Source: Acanthochlamys bracteata
Lineage: Eukaryota > Streptophyta > Magnoliopsida > Pandanales > Velloziaceae
Reading direction: 5' to 3'
DNA: 64,000 nucleotides
Assembly: GCA_019914995.1 (NCBI GenBank)
Contig: CM034130.1
Span: 2,666,001-2,730,000, forward strand
This document shows positions 35,544 through 48,800 of this stretch, piece by piece. A program made the translations under genes and the position numbers. The first letter of the stretch is position 1; each line of letters begins with the position of its first letter. The notes beneath the pieces are model-generated. The model had not been told where the DNA came from. It made no database searches and was given only the letters and a program-made list of their open reading frames with translations.

Positions 35544-35787
35544 GTTTGGGATTGCATTTTCCAAACAAAATTTTTTAATTTTTTATTTCATATTTTCAAT
35601 AGATATTTTATAAATATTTAAAAATTTTATTTAAAAATTTAAAAAATATAAAAAAATTTTACATAATAAAATATATTTATTACATATTTATATTATTTTT
35701 TTAAAATAAAAAAATAAAACTTATTTTTAAAAAAAAATAAAATTATTTTTTATTTTAAAAAATTCTATTTTGTAAGAACTTTTAAAC
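35544..35787. repeat. MITE, family A
   Basis: Begins GTTTGGGATTGCATTT and ends TGTAAGAACTTTTAAAC; imperfect inverted ends around the family A interior (AAAAAAATTTTACATAATAA; AAATAAAAAAATAAAACTTA). Confidence 0.65.
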
Positions 35788-38700
35788 GTCCCCGGTCGTA
35801 CAATGCCAATTAGCTCTTGATAGTGGAACCAAAATTTTCAGCAGCGCAACTCCTGCATTATCGACTCTTCCCTTCTGCTTTTTTTAGGTTGGGAAAAAAA
35901 GCGTTAATCAACTTTAGTATACAATTTAAGCTTTTTAAGCATTTAAAATCAATTATCTATTAGACAATCTCAAAATGGATCGAGGGATGTTAGAAAGTAC
36001 TTAAAATAAGAAACTTTGTTAGAATGAATCTTATTTATGATTTTTCAGAAAAAAAGCTTGACTTATTTTATCTTAAAAAAATTATACGTACAAATATTGA
36101 CATACAATCTATTTAGACTTTTCAAATTTAAAAATAAAATTAAAATACTGTTGAAAATTTATTGAAAAATGTGAGAGCTTTTTTAGAATAAAAACTAGTG
36201 CTATAAGCACTGCTTAACACTTTCTGAATCACCAGAAAACATAATAAATCAGCTATTTGGACAATCTCAAAATGAACATAGCAATTCAAAGGAAACCTAC
36301 AATCCGTCAAAGGCTCAAAATGATACAGGAAACACCTCAAAAGCTTCACATGTCAATGAGTGCAGAACACTTCAGATTTTAATAGAACATTGATCTTACA
36401 AGATATTTATTAATCAAGATAGTGCTAACCACTCAGGTAATTTTACTCAAAGTACATTCAACGTGTGCCGTAAATGAAATATCACAGTTTAGAAGAACAT
36501 ATATGATTTAAGACAGTTCCAACAAATTCAAAGCCTCATGAAATACTTGTAAAATTCTGAAGTGCCCTAACTCAAATCTGTATCGTTATTAAAGTTTCAA
36601 GATATAAAACAAAGTACTAACCTCTATAATAATCATTAAATGTCTTGTTACAACATAGGAAAGTCCATTGAAAGTTTAGTTAAAGAGGCACCCTCTTGGT
36701 CTCGCTTTACAAACTTGTACAACAGTGCTGCCAGTATACCTAGCTCGTAGTTGTTTGTTCATGGCTCCTGATGTGATACTAAGTAGGTGCAATCTGTTGC
36801 ATTGAGTTTCTATTTATAGGTTAATCTGTAATCTAACAGATTTACTGATGAACTCCAGGCTGTTTGCTTTTCTGTATATAGGACTGCTGATATAGATGAA
36901 ATGATGCTGGTTGCTTGCAGTGCACAAATAGGCTTAAGGTTAAACTGCATTATTTTTCAAATTGGAACTCATTCTCCCACTAATGCAACCCCCAGAAGTT
37001 GTCATCCGATAAAATATATGTTCGACAAAGTAACTCATGGAAACTATAAACAAAACTGTAGAGGCAACTTCAAGTATGGTGTTAAAAGAATGAAGCAAAT
37101 TTTCTCTCAAATCAAATGGGAGCTACTAGCTTCTTTATTATCAACTAAAAGAATCTACAAGATTATTTCTGAAGCATGGTTCTCAACTTAGCATACCAAT
37201 TTGCTTAATTCATCAAGATTACTTTCACATTTTCCAAATCAGCTAGTAAAGATGAATCATGCATCCAATGATTCAGCAATGCGTTCAAATGCCCACTCAG
37301 TCATCTGTCACATATTGGCTGATTAATTCAAAATCTCTGAGGAAGGTGGAGCAGAATCTCCTCGTTTTATCTTATTCTCTAGTTGTAACACTAAATTTGA
37401 TGTGTAAATACACAGATCCTTCAATAGTAAGTAATCATGCTTCAATAAAACTGATCAATATTTTCCATGCAACTGTTGATACTGCTACAGTCATTTCAAA
37501 AAGATATTAGTTCCAGTTCTATAAATATTTCAGATATTGATCCTAGCTTTTATCAGGTTATCGTTCAAGCCCAAACTTAATCTTGAGAAACACCTGAATG
37601 GAAATTAATACCGAGGTTGTAGCAATGTATTCATCTGTAGCCTTTCCGTTAGAAAATTTTAACCACTGTATTCATCCCTATAATCAACCTTAAAAAGACC
37701 TTTTCAGAGATGGATTCTAAGTGATAAACATGCTCATTCAATACTTCGCAAAAGTCTAATAAAGTGGTTTAAATATAGCAATTTTGCTACTAAAGTTCAC
37801 TTTGGCATTACAGAAGAAAATAGATAAAGCCGTTGTACATATATATATATGGACTAACTCAGCCACAGGAATCCGAGCCCGTTTGGCACAGCTTATGATA
37901 AATTATTTATCAATCCATTTTATATTTTTTAATATATATTTTATAAATATATAAAAAATTTATTTAAAAATTTAGAAAGTATAGAAAAATTCTACGAAGT
38001 GAAATCTTTTTATTGCATATTTCTATTATTTTTTTGGAAATAAAAAAAATAAAGCTCATTTTTCAAAAAAATAAAAATATTTTCTATTTTAAAAAAGTTC
38101 TATTTTATAAGCACTCTCAAACGCTCTCTCCAACTAATCACTGCAAGTCATGTAATTCTTCACTCGTATCAGGTAAAACACATTGCGTGTTGATTTATGC
38201 CAAAACAATAACCATATTCCTGATTTCGATCTTTGGCATGATAGGCATCGATCAATGTAAACCTAAAAGGTTAAAACAATTATCTATTTTATTCTCTCTG
38301 TTTTGAGTACATACGCTAATGTTTGTCAATTTAGACTTTCGAAGAGAATTTTTCAAGAAGAAAGCGACGAAGACTCCTCAAGAACCAACTTCAAGTTGAA
38401 ACCTCAGCACCTACCACAAAGTTCTCTCATCTCAAATCTATAACAGAACCAACACCACTAAAGCAGCATGGTCAATGTGGTGACACATATCAGCTTCACT
38501 CATTTTCAAGCATGATAAAGCTAAATGGGCGATATTAAATTCAGTTGGGCGGTCGGATTTAATGTAGTATGTTATACATAGAAAGCGATCAACTTTATAA
38601 ACGACCTACAGATGAGGAAATAATGTGCCTGTCATCAGATATCACTCAAAATGGAAACTATTAGAAGATCAAAATGTCTCTAAATTAAAACCAAACACCC

Positions 38701-38829
38701 ACTGCATATGACCAAAACGATAGACACACGTCAAGAAATAGAACTACCCCGACAACATATTCGACGAAATGCTTTGCAGATGATTAACCAAAACAAAGCA
38801 AAAAGAAGCGAAGGGGTTAAAAAGCATAC
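35788..38829. other. Intergenic DNA without a convincing gene
   Basis: Moderately AT-rich sequence. The portion 36200-37850 is of near-genic composition on the minus side, and a stretch at 36640-36760 has open frames, but no recognisable protein family or consistent exon chain was found. A family A MITE lies at 37881-38122. Transcripts from the unidentified exon at 38830-38925 may extend into this interval. Confidence 0.4.
37881..38122. repeat. MITE, family A
   Basis: Begins GTTTGGCACAGCTTAT and ends ATAAGCACTCTCAAAC: inverted ends matching at GTTTG and GCTTAT. The 242-bp AT-rich interior matches the copies at 35544 and, inverted, at 62850. Confidence 0.7.
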
Positions 38830-38925
38830 CTTGGTTCCCGGAAAACTCATGTTGATCACGTCTTCAGGTATGAGAACAGGCCACTTATCTCCAGCTTCCC
38901 CAGACATCTGCTCGGTCTCAAGCAT
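38830..38925 (-). CDS. Unidentified first coding exon, 32 residues
   Basis: I do not recognise this protein. On the minus strand an ATG at 38925 opens a 32-codon frame beginning MLETEQMSGEAGDKWPVL and ending with VINMSFPGTK, followed at once by a good GTATGC donor (38829 downward). Codon use is non-repetitive and the local composition is GC-richer than the flanks, as in genic DNA. One possible continuation starts after TTAG near 36770 and would add about a dozen residues, but it is only a guess. It could equally be part of a longer gene, a short peptide gene or a relic. Confidence 0.3.
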
Positions 38926-38999
38926 CTGCCTTTCCCGAGAATCTGCTGCGTTATAGCTTGCGCCGGCGTAGAAGTAGCATCAATACACGCCTCCAGCGT

Positions 39000-40141
39000 T
39001 CAGGTAAGTCACCGTAATTTTCGGCGCCAGCGCTGGAATTCAAGCTGGCAAGCCGGGTTCGATTCCTTTCGCTTTCTTGCGGTGAACTGCATCATGCACG
39101 CTGCTGTCCTTGTATGTATCTAATGCGTTCTATTCAATTTTCACCTTTCACAAAAACTTTGACATCTTCGCCGGAAACTTTCGCGACGGAAAAAAAAATC
39201 TTTCACTACTCACCGCATGATCGCGACTTCGCGAACCTGATCAACGTAGGGAAGAAATATTAAATAGTTTGCAATATCAGTCTACAAATTGCCTACATTT
39301 GGATAAAGACCTTCATTTTTAATTATTCTTTTAGCCGACGTAATTTGAGCGAACATGATTAGCAATTTAAAGTCCTTAATATTACAGGTTTACAAGCAAG
39401 GCACTTATAAATTATTTTACGTTTTTTAACATTCATTACGTAACACGACCTGATCTGGTCGAGCCATATTGACTTTGGGGTTTGAAATTGAAGACGTTCG
39501 GGAATGTTTATACAAAGAATTTGTAATAAAAGTAAAATTTAATATTTTATTTAAAATAATAATATAAATATAATTATTTATAATTATATTATATATTTTA
39601 AATTTGTTAAAGAAATTTTAAAATTTATTATATAAGTTTTGGAGTTGAAAAGAGTTTTTGAAAATGATAAACATTTGCAAACGCAGTATTAATTAGGTTC
39701 CCGAGGTAAACACTGAAAGGCGAGAAAAAAGAACAATATTTATTTATTTAAAATTAAAAAAACAAATTACAGCGAACAAATAGACACTTGTAAACATTAA
39801 ATAAATAGAAATTGAGAAAACAAATTATAAAGACGGGCGGAGAAGAAACGGAAAGTCTCGAGATAGAGAGAAGGAGGAGATCAATTGAGACGCGTCTCTA
39901 TTCACTTCAAAAAATTCCTTTTTTTGGTCTGATCTACAATTTCTTCTTCCTCTTCTTTGTTATTCGATTGAAGAAACTGCAGCGCTAGGGTTAGGGTTTC
40001 AGCGAAATCGATCGCAATCGATTAATTGCTTTTGTGGATCTAGGGTTTCGACTTAAAGTAAACGAAATTAGAGAAACAAAAATTCGAGATTTGGTTGTTG
40101 TTTAAAAGAATCAAAAGAATTTTTTGGTTCGATTGTAGACG
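39000..40141. promoter_or_regulatory. C3H6 upstream region and 5' UTR
   Basis: 39250-39780 is AT-rich and featureless. From 39830 the sequence becomes a leader-like stretch (TC-rich, then GGGTTAGGGTTTCAGCG), leading directly to the ATG at 40142. Confidence 0.45.
39986..39999 (+). promoter_or_regulatory. Telo-box in the C3H6 leader
   Basis: TAGGGTTAGGGTTT is the plant telo-box (AAACCCTAA on the other strand), a frequent element near start sites of housekeeping and translation-related genes. A second, shorter TAGGGTTTC follows near 40040. Confidence 0.55.
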
Positions 40142-43100
40142 ATGGCGGGGATGAGGCAGTTGAAGAGGGTATCTTGGGCCCCGGAGATTTGCTTGCGCCA
40201 GGTAAAAAAACCATTGAAGAAGGAATGTGGAATTTCTTTAGTTTTAATTGCAATTTTTTTGGAAATAAATTAAACTATTTTTTTTAACTAGGATTCGTCC
40301 CCTTAATGTTGGACCTTTTGATTAGGTTTTTGGGGTCTCAGATGTTGTTTCTTTAAATTTTTTTTACCACCATTTGTAAAGTTTCATTTTCAGAGGAAAA
40401 TTGCTTATTTTACTTGTTAAAACTCTATAATCATGAAGAAATTGTTTTTTAAATGAATTACTAGCAAAAATCAACAATAAATCTTTAATGCTTACTTTAT
40501 TCTTGTGATGATAATTTCCTTGTCACAGTTATTCTGAATTAAAAAGAGAAACTTTTGTAATGAAAAAAATAATGGAACTTATCAAATTCTTTTTCATAAT
40601 TCTTGCAGCTTATTCCAAATCTGACAAAATGACAGCATCAAATCTTTATCATTATGGAACGTTTAATCCCATCACTAATAGAAAAAGGATTAATCCCTTC
40701 TAAGTTCTAACATTATTCAGAAAGTGTTCATGCTTTATACAATAATTGTCTTTGATGACAATGGAGCAATTTTCTCGCATGAAGATTTTTGGTTGTCTAC
40801 TAAGAGATTTTAGAAAGACAATTATACTAAATTTATCAAGTATTAGCCAGTTGAAAATAATTAATACAGGTTGCACGCATAAGACCAAATGCTTGATGAA
40901 TATAGCATTACAAAATTGTATTCATATTTAAACTGAAGATATATCAATTAATTAGGGATAAGAATTCTATTCACATGACGTATTTGTTTGGATAGATATG
41001 ATTCAATAACTCATGATTTAAGTTGTAACTAATGACAACTAAATGCTTGGTGACTTGATTCTCTGCATGCAATGATACCTCTTCACCGGTGCAAAAGTGG
41101 CAATGAAAGAGATACCTTATGCAAATGAAACATTTTTTTTTAAAAGGGAAATTCAGGAAACAAAAGTGAAACATGCATAAACCTGACCACGAGTTAATTG
41201 CAAAAAAAAAAAAAAGCAGCAAACAAAAGCTCAGTGAAGCAATATTCAGTCTGCGCTCTTGCACCTACATATCAAACAAATGGGATGATGACTTACAATA
41301 GTTACCTTGCTTGCTTTTCAAAGTAATGGAGAGGTCTTGCATTGCTATAAAATGAACTTTGTTTGTAAGACTGTTCGATAACTTCTTATTGAAGAATGGT
41401 CAATGCCTAAGAAAAACCATAAGGTTCTCATATAATGCATGTGAATGGATCTGGAGTTCAATTCATCTAATAAAAGTTGAGTGTGTGAAAGCTTCTTCCA
41501 TGAGGCTAACTGATGCTATAAATGCATCTTTAGGCACTTCGATGGCATAATTCAATCACGCAGGCAAGAGGTTTATGGTAAGAAATTTTCAGTAGCTATG
41601 ACTAAGTAAGTTGGTAGTTGCTTACGTAATAAATTTATAGAACAAGGTTCTCGTCTTTTTACAAGCCAAGGGATGATAAATTTGCAAATAACTTTTTTGA
41701 TTGCCAGCTGATGGGTTGATTTGGGTTTTTTAAATAGATAAAAAGAGAATCAATCAGAGGCTAAACAAACCCCATTTTGTTTGGTTAGATTTATGTGATG
41801 TGTATGAGCTATACACATTTGTGAATTTTTAAAGAATGCAGTTAAGAAGATATTAGATTCTTGAAGTTGGAGACATTCACCAAAGAATTTGAGCAACAGA
41901 TTGTTGCCTTTTTAAAAATCATTGTGGCGTCTTCATTTAGGTGTGACACTGGTCACCATAAGTCAGTTCTCAATTTTGAGGCTTTATTAGCACTTGAATT
42001 CTGAGTATGTTCTGTGTGCTTGTGCATTTGCAGTTATTGCAAAGTGTGTCAAATGATTTGATATTTGTCAAATGATGTGATATACTGCAGCAGACTCCCT
42101 TGGTACAAATGCTAAAGAGGAACCTTGCTATTATTCTCTGTTAGGCAATGATCAGAATGTGTATAATATAGCTTGATACTACTCTTAGCAGACACTTGGT
42201 AGACATGTTTTCTAGAAATGTTGCCTTATTCATGTTTATATTATAATGTGGATAGTAATTTATCAGTTAGTGAGTATATTTTTGAATCATGGAGTGAGTG
42301 CAGCTTATTGTTTCTTAAACATTCCTCCATTTTTAATCACATTCTTTGCTTTCCTGTGACATGCTATGGGCTTGGCTTACTTACCCTTTTCACTATGAAT
42401 GAAAAGGCAAATTTTTATCGGTGTGTTGGTAAATGTTCTTCTTAGGAGGGATATTGGACAAAATTTGCTTCCATTGTAACTCTGTTAATTGCTACAGATT
42501 TTTTCACCTTTGGTTAATACTGTTTTGGTTTAGAATCTTTAGATCATTGGCCTGTTTAGATGACCTGACTACATTGGATGGATAAAACTCCTTGAGACTC
42601 CTGGAAAAGTTATATTTATAAGATGTGTGTTTATCTATTCTATTTTAGCAGAACTCAGAATCCTTGATATGTTGAACTAGTTTCAGTATTATCTGAACCA
42701 ATAGCATTTTCTTTTTTGTTTTTTTGCTTAGAATCTAATTTTCCACTTCCATAGTTCTAGCCTATTTACTCATTTTTTGTTTGTTGTTCGATTGTCAATA
42801 CAACCTTGGTTTATAATCAATTTTCAGTCATGTCCTATGATCCTATTGACTTCCATCTTGATTGTCATATTTTGTTTGTTTTCTGATATTTGATAAAAAC
42901 TTTGGTACTGTTATTGTATTATGTAATGTATTTCCAGAAGTTCTGAAAGGAACTGAGGATGATATCTGGCTGTTGAGCTGATGTTTTTGTTACTGACATG
43001 TTTTTTCAAAGTATCTTCAGATTCTTGGCATGCCATTTTACTGGTTTGTGCTTAGTGCATCATCTTTCATCTTCATTAACTCCAACGTTCCATTACAAGC

Positions 43101-44736
43101 AGGTGAGGTTGTTTTTGTCAGAGGAGGCTCCCTCGCAGTCCAGAATTGGAGCACAAGAACAACTGAAAGCTAAGGGTTCATGGATGAGACAGACACCAGG
43201 AATAGGTCCAGATGACTCCTTGCCTCCTGGTTTTGATGTAACTGAGGATTCACATAAATTTCGCATCTCTCAGTTGCCGGTCATCAAATGGCGCTGTCCT
43301 AACAGAGTATGATGTTTTCTTGCAGCTGTCAGTGTTCAATATCTAGGAACTTTTAGAAATGACTCCAATCTGCGACTTTTGCAGTTTTTGTTGAACCCTG
43401 AGTGGCAAGTGGTTGCTGGTGAAGAGAGCAAAGAGGTACACTTGGAGAATCAGAGACAGCGTAGAGTCCTTGAGACAATCTATTCTTATCCGTCCACCAT
43501 CCCTCCCAAGTGAGTTTCCTGGGTATTTTATGAGGATTATATCTCAATGACTTCTTTCTTGTATTAAACTGCCAAACTATGTATTCCAGCCCATCTGTTG
43601 CTTCTGCTGTTGAGAATTCAATTCATGATGATTCTCTTACTCCTGTTATACCAATAACTGCAATCGAGGATGAAGATGCACTGGAACAGGTTGATCATGA
43701 ATCACCTGTACGTGCACCCAATCAGGACCAAAAACTAAATTTCGCTGAGAGATTTGTGTTTAGACCGTCCCTAGAAGCACCAGATACCACAGGTCAAAAT
43801 CAGCTACACAGTAATGTCCTTGCCCAGTGTACTGAAAAGCCAGCAACAACTGGTGGATTTAATGCACAGCCTGACATTGCAGCTGCTGCTTCTATCGCGT
43901 ATGCTGCAATTATGGGCAGTAAAGGAGGAGGTCCTGTTGATCCTGATTTACTCATCAAGCTCCTCAGCAATCCAGAACTAGTTGAGAAGCTAGTATCAGA
44001 TTCAGGAAAGCCTAACCAAACATTGTCTACTGCAGCTACAAGTTCCTTGCCCTTGCCTCAGACTCTGCCACCCTCTCATGTTAGACACAACAGTAACACC
44101 TTGCCTCCGCAAACAGGTCCGGACACATATCCTGCAGTTAATGCTGCCAGAGTTCCTGCTTCTAAGGTGCAGCGTGTAGAGGTTTATGAAAATTTTCCAG
44201 CAGTGAATGTGCCCAGACTCCCAGCTTTGGACATTTATGAGAAAATTCCTGCAGCCAATGTGGCCAGCATTCCTGCCAGGAGTATGCAGCCTTCTGACGT
44301 TTATGAAAATGTTCCAGCTGTGAATGCCCCCAGGGCCTCGGCAGCGAGCATACAGCCATCAGAGATGTATGATGTTGCAGCAGCCAAGCCTCCTGCTATG
44401 ACCCCGCAGGTGAAGGACATGAACTATTACAAAAGTTTAGTTCAGCTGCATGGACATGTATCACCTGATCCAAACCCCGTGCAGTTCGGTAATGTTCATG
44501 TCCAATCTAATAATTTCATTGGCATGAAACGTACTGATGGAGGAATCCAAATGACCAATCAAAGAGAGCAGAAGCACAAGGGCCCTAAGCCTTGTGCTTA
44601 TTTCAACACACCAAGAGGTTGCCGGAATGGGGCCAGCTGCCCCTTTGTGCACGACAGGTCTCTTGCGCAGAAGGTTGAACCCAGGAATACAACAAAAAGA
44701 ATTAAGCTGGATACAAGCATTGCCGGAAGAATATGA
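40142..44736 (+). CDS. C3H6: CCCH zinc-finger protein, C3H6-like
   Basis: Exons 40142..40201, 43103..43306, 43385..43509 and 43590..44736 give 1536 nt, 511 residues. It opens MAGMRQLKRVSWAPEICLRQ, a start conserved in this plant CCCH group, then VRLFLSEEAPSQ and LPVIKWRCPNRFLLNPEWQV. A long low-complexity middle includes a four-fold degenerate repeat (44124-44385). One C-x8-C-x5-C-x3-H finger lies near the C terminus (Cys465, Cys474, Cys480, His484: PCAYFNTPRGCRNGASCPFV). Single-finger plant CCCH proteins are taken to bind RNA or nucleic acids; the exact role is unknown. The first intron is 2.9 kb. It is next to IQD32, as At1g19860 is in Arabidopsis, which supports the C3H6 assignment. The 3' end converges on IQD32 with 1.1 kb between stops. 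Confidence 0.92.
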
Positions 44737-45869
44737 ATTTCCTTAATTTATTGTGTTTCTTTTATCCTCATCCATATTTACCGTAGTATATAAAATCTAC
44801 TCAGTTATTAGTTCCGTTCTATCAAAGATGTTCACCTGTTAGCTTTCCTGCACTATTCAGTGAGGTAAAGCAGTAAGGTCAGGGTAATAGTGCTACATGG
44901 CTTAGCAGGTTGACTCGAAAACGTGGAGCCTAAATTTAGGATGCGGTTCATTTTTCTGCATCTGTATTATGTGATTAGACAAAAAAGCAGTTTTGCAGAA
45001 TCATTTCTGTTACGACCTGTGAAGAATTTTCAATTTCAAGCTTTGTTTTTTTTTTTTGAGAAAGGTAAACGTAGATGAAAATCCAATTTCCTGATTCTAT
45101 GATTGAGGTACATCTTGTTCTTTACAAAAGGATTTGATATTCAAGCTAACTGCGGAAATGCAATAATGTAGCAGTAGCATCCACGGCTTTATATGCGCCT
45201 CATTTCATACCATAATGTAGATTGCCAGGTACAAACTAGCAAAAAATCACTTCCGAATATGTTAAAATGACTTTTTATATTTATTTTTATAAATTTACTT
45301 TAATTTTTTTTTTTTAATTCCTTGTTCTTTATAAACTTACTTTTCCGAAAGCCCAAAAGAAGCAACAATTGCTCAACAATGGACCGTTAGGCTATTGGAT
45401 ATTATTACACCCATAATGTTCTAAAAAGTCAAAAGTGGACTTCTAAAATTGCTTTAAAATAAAAAAAAATTTTAAATAAAAAATAATACAAATTATCAAT
45501 ACGTAAAATTTTTTGGTAAGCAATGCCAAACAGGGAGTAAGAAAAGGAATGCTTGGTATAGCAACAGTCCAACTCAAAAAGAAACCAAAATCAATCACTT
45601 TATTTCCACACTTTTGTCTAAAGCATCACCAAAATCTGTGCAGAATAACAAACCAAATATGTGATCAGGGTACAGTATCATAAACAACACCAATTTACAT
45701 GTATAAACCAAGCATCGCACTTGTCCCGTGCATTCATATGCATCTCCACACTAAAAGCAGATGTTAATAACTTCACAAACTGCAGGGGAAACTACACCAC
45801 ACAAAATCAGTAAGCTGCTAGGTAGAAACTGACAACACATCCAGGCAATTCTCGTCAAGCAAAGTTCAA
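44737..45869. other. Convergent 3' regions of C3H6 and IQD32
   Basis: Holds both 3' UTRs. Around 45260-45531 lies an AT-rich repeat whose right end reads GGTAAGCAATGCCAAAC, a good family A MITE terminus; the matching left end was not located. No gene seen. Confidence 0.5.
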
Positions 45870-48800
45870 TCATCTCTGCCATCTTCGCTCTGCAAAAGCG
45901 CATCCACATGTTAGGTGTCTCGAAGTCTAAAAGGCATCTGCTGGAAAAATAGCAACTACAGTTGTCGTAGGTGGAAGTAGTAAATAACTTAATGCAGAAA
46001 GGTATACTATTGCTGTCCCATGACAAGGTGTGTACCTGTGACAAGGGTGTATACCTGATTAAAAAGCGTGAAGAACACAAGCTCTTAACAGGTAGCAGCA
46101 TGTCTATGGGGTTGAATGAACTATTGGACTTTAGCACGGTCAAAAACAATAAACTAGTATAATATAAAGATATCTTCATCTGTAGCCAAATCATGTTTCC
46201 CAAGGTAATCCATTCACATACAGGTCACATTAGTCATAAAATTTCTAACCCACAGGGTAAAAAAACAATATTTTTGGGAAATGAGAATGAAGCCAGTAGA
46301 ATCTGCAAACTTGTGAAAAGAATAATCAACCTTAAAGGGCACCATTTTTGTATCCAGCTCATTATAAGCAGCTAGTAGCTGTGTGAAAGAAAATATCAGT
46401 TCATATTTCATCAAATACTCAAAAGTTTACCAGTAGAAGTCTGTGGAGAATTGATCCCATTGCCCTTTAGATTCTGTTGTGCTTGGGAAGTAGATCTCTG
46501 CATCCGCGGGGACGACCCTTGCGTTCCATTAGCCATAGGTAAAGAATGCCTCTTCTTAGGGTAGTTATCTTTGTCATGCACGTCTGGACTTGCTTTTGGA
46601 GAAACGCTTACATTGACCTTTGCCCTAGCAGATTCAGTGGCTTGCATATAACTAGGAAGGGAACTGCTGCTGCTGTTTCTAGGTTCATGATCAACCTGAT
46701 CCGGCTTTGTGCCAAAGAAACTTCGCCTCCTCGTAGTCATTGAGTCATTTGGCAAATGCTCAGTGCTGCTCCTTCCACCTGAATCACTGCTAGGATTGGT
46801 AGGTGACCTCTTAGGTGCTAGCTGAGATTTCTTCTTTCTAGCAGGAAGATCAGTCTTAGTTTTCTTGGCATTTACAGATAATTGGCTCACAGGTGTTCCT
46901 CGAGATTCTGGAACAATAATATGGCTTCTTGGCGATATATTAGGCGACGACTGATCAACTTCAGGATCTAATACTCTCTCAATGTTGACTTGCGGAGCAG
47001 AAGTATTCTTTGATGTCTGCATCTCCACCTGCATGGAATTAGAATCTACCAATGCGCTAGCATCTTCTCCATTACTATGCTCAACTTTCTGCAGCTCTGT
47101 TGATTGCTCAAGGGAACCATCTATGGATTCCGAATTAACCTTGTGATCAGACACAATATTAGTACGACCATTGGTACCATATTTCTCTTTTTCCAAAGAC
47201 GTAATCTCAAGTACAATCTCACCAGCTTCAGCTTCTGATCTGTCTGGAGAGTCGAGTGTAGATGAGATGGAAATTTCAGTGCCACACTCTGATGGGGCCA
47301 CATGAGATTTCGGATACTGGGAGTCGATAAACTTACGGTCGTCACCTTTTGGTGAAGAAACTGCCTTAACATTATCAGACTTTGACAAGGAATCTGCTTT
47401 GTGCTCATCAGTCAGTGAAGAAGGATTGACTTCATTTTGAAGTTTATCAACTTTTGATCGAGCTAACAAATCTCTGCTAGAGGATTTACATGGCTGCCCT
47501 ACCACTTCGCCTGAACTAAGCTCTTCAAACTTTGATTGAGCAGCAACATATGCAGGATTGCTTGCTTTCCTTGATCCCTTAGCAAACGTTTTCCCTTCAG
47601 ACTCTAATGGCTCACTGCTTAACCTTTTATCAGATTGCTGTTCGCTCTTGACATGGTCAGGCTTTTCAGCAGGGACATCTAAAGTTGATTCTGGAGTCAA
47701 ATCTGACTGTGCTGATATTTGAACAGAGAGAGAACCAGAGCTACCTTCCAAGAGTTTCTCAGAGTCAAATTGATTCAAATTTGAAGCCTCAACCTCAACC
47801 TGAGATTGCTTCATGGTATCTTTCTCTAATGAGCTCTTTGCATTAGGTGCATACTTAGTTGTAGGCATCAAATCACTTTCTCCAGTCGTAGCAGTGTCAA
47901 AAGTGTTTGACTCAGCAGGTGCTGCCACAGTTTCATCCCATTTATCATTAGGAACATTAGAAACACGTAATTCGGGATCTTCTTCCTGACTAAGGCAATT
48001 CTGATCCGGTAAATGCTTAATATTGACTGGGGTTACAACCATCCATCTCTCTAACCATTTCCAGGCTGCATCTTCTTTCGAAGGGTCGCACTTGATGCTA
48101 ACAGGTTTTGTGCTGGGAGTGGACTCCAAAAGCTTCATGGTAAATGAGGAAAATCTTAATTACTCCAACTGTACACCCTTAAAAAATTAAAAAATTTTAA
48201 AAAATGGAGGAAAACGGAAAGATGAGTTCAGGAGTTCAGACCTGACGAGCAAAGGCATTTAAGAATAACCCACGGGAGGCATATGCAATCTTCTGATTGA
48301 TGCTGGTAGTTCCTTTTCCCTAAAATAGAAAATTGATTACAATTCCAAAAAGTAAAAACTTGAAAAACCGTAACAAGGAGTTGGTGCATAAATAGACATA
48401 AACAGATTCCACAAGACAATCACTTGAAGAAATGTGACAGTTATGACAGAAGAAATTGAAGGTCGCACTTTCTTTAGAGCTATCAGTTACAGTGAAGTTT
48501 TGGTGTTGCCATCTATTTTAAGCCTCATTCTCTTTGTAGGCCGAAACCTCACAAGTTGAAGGAGTAACACAATCATATTTTAGAAATTATCTATTTATTT
48601 GTAACATACAAACTAATAATCAAAAATTCAAGTCATGCATTACATAGGATGCTTTTATTCAAATGTGAGGATCCTGCAGAATAACTTACCTCTTTCTTTC
48701 CAATTTCCACATTAGCTGAATTTATAGCTAGAATTTGTGCATGTCGAACTCGTACAAGCATTTGAAGTTTGACAAGGGCATGAAGACAGCGCAAAGCTCC

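Noticed and set aside
39040-39080. T-loop-like GGGTTCGATTCC, possible tRNA
   Set aside because: No matching acceptor stem, D arm or anticodon arm could be laid out upstream.
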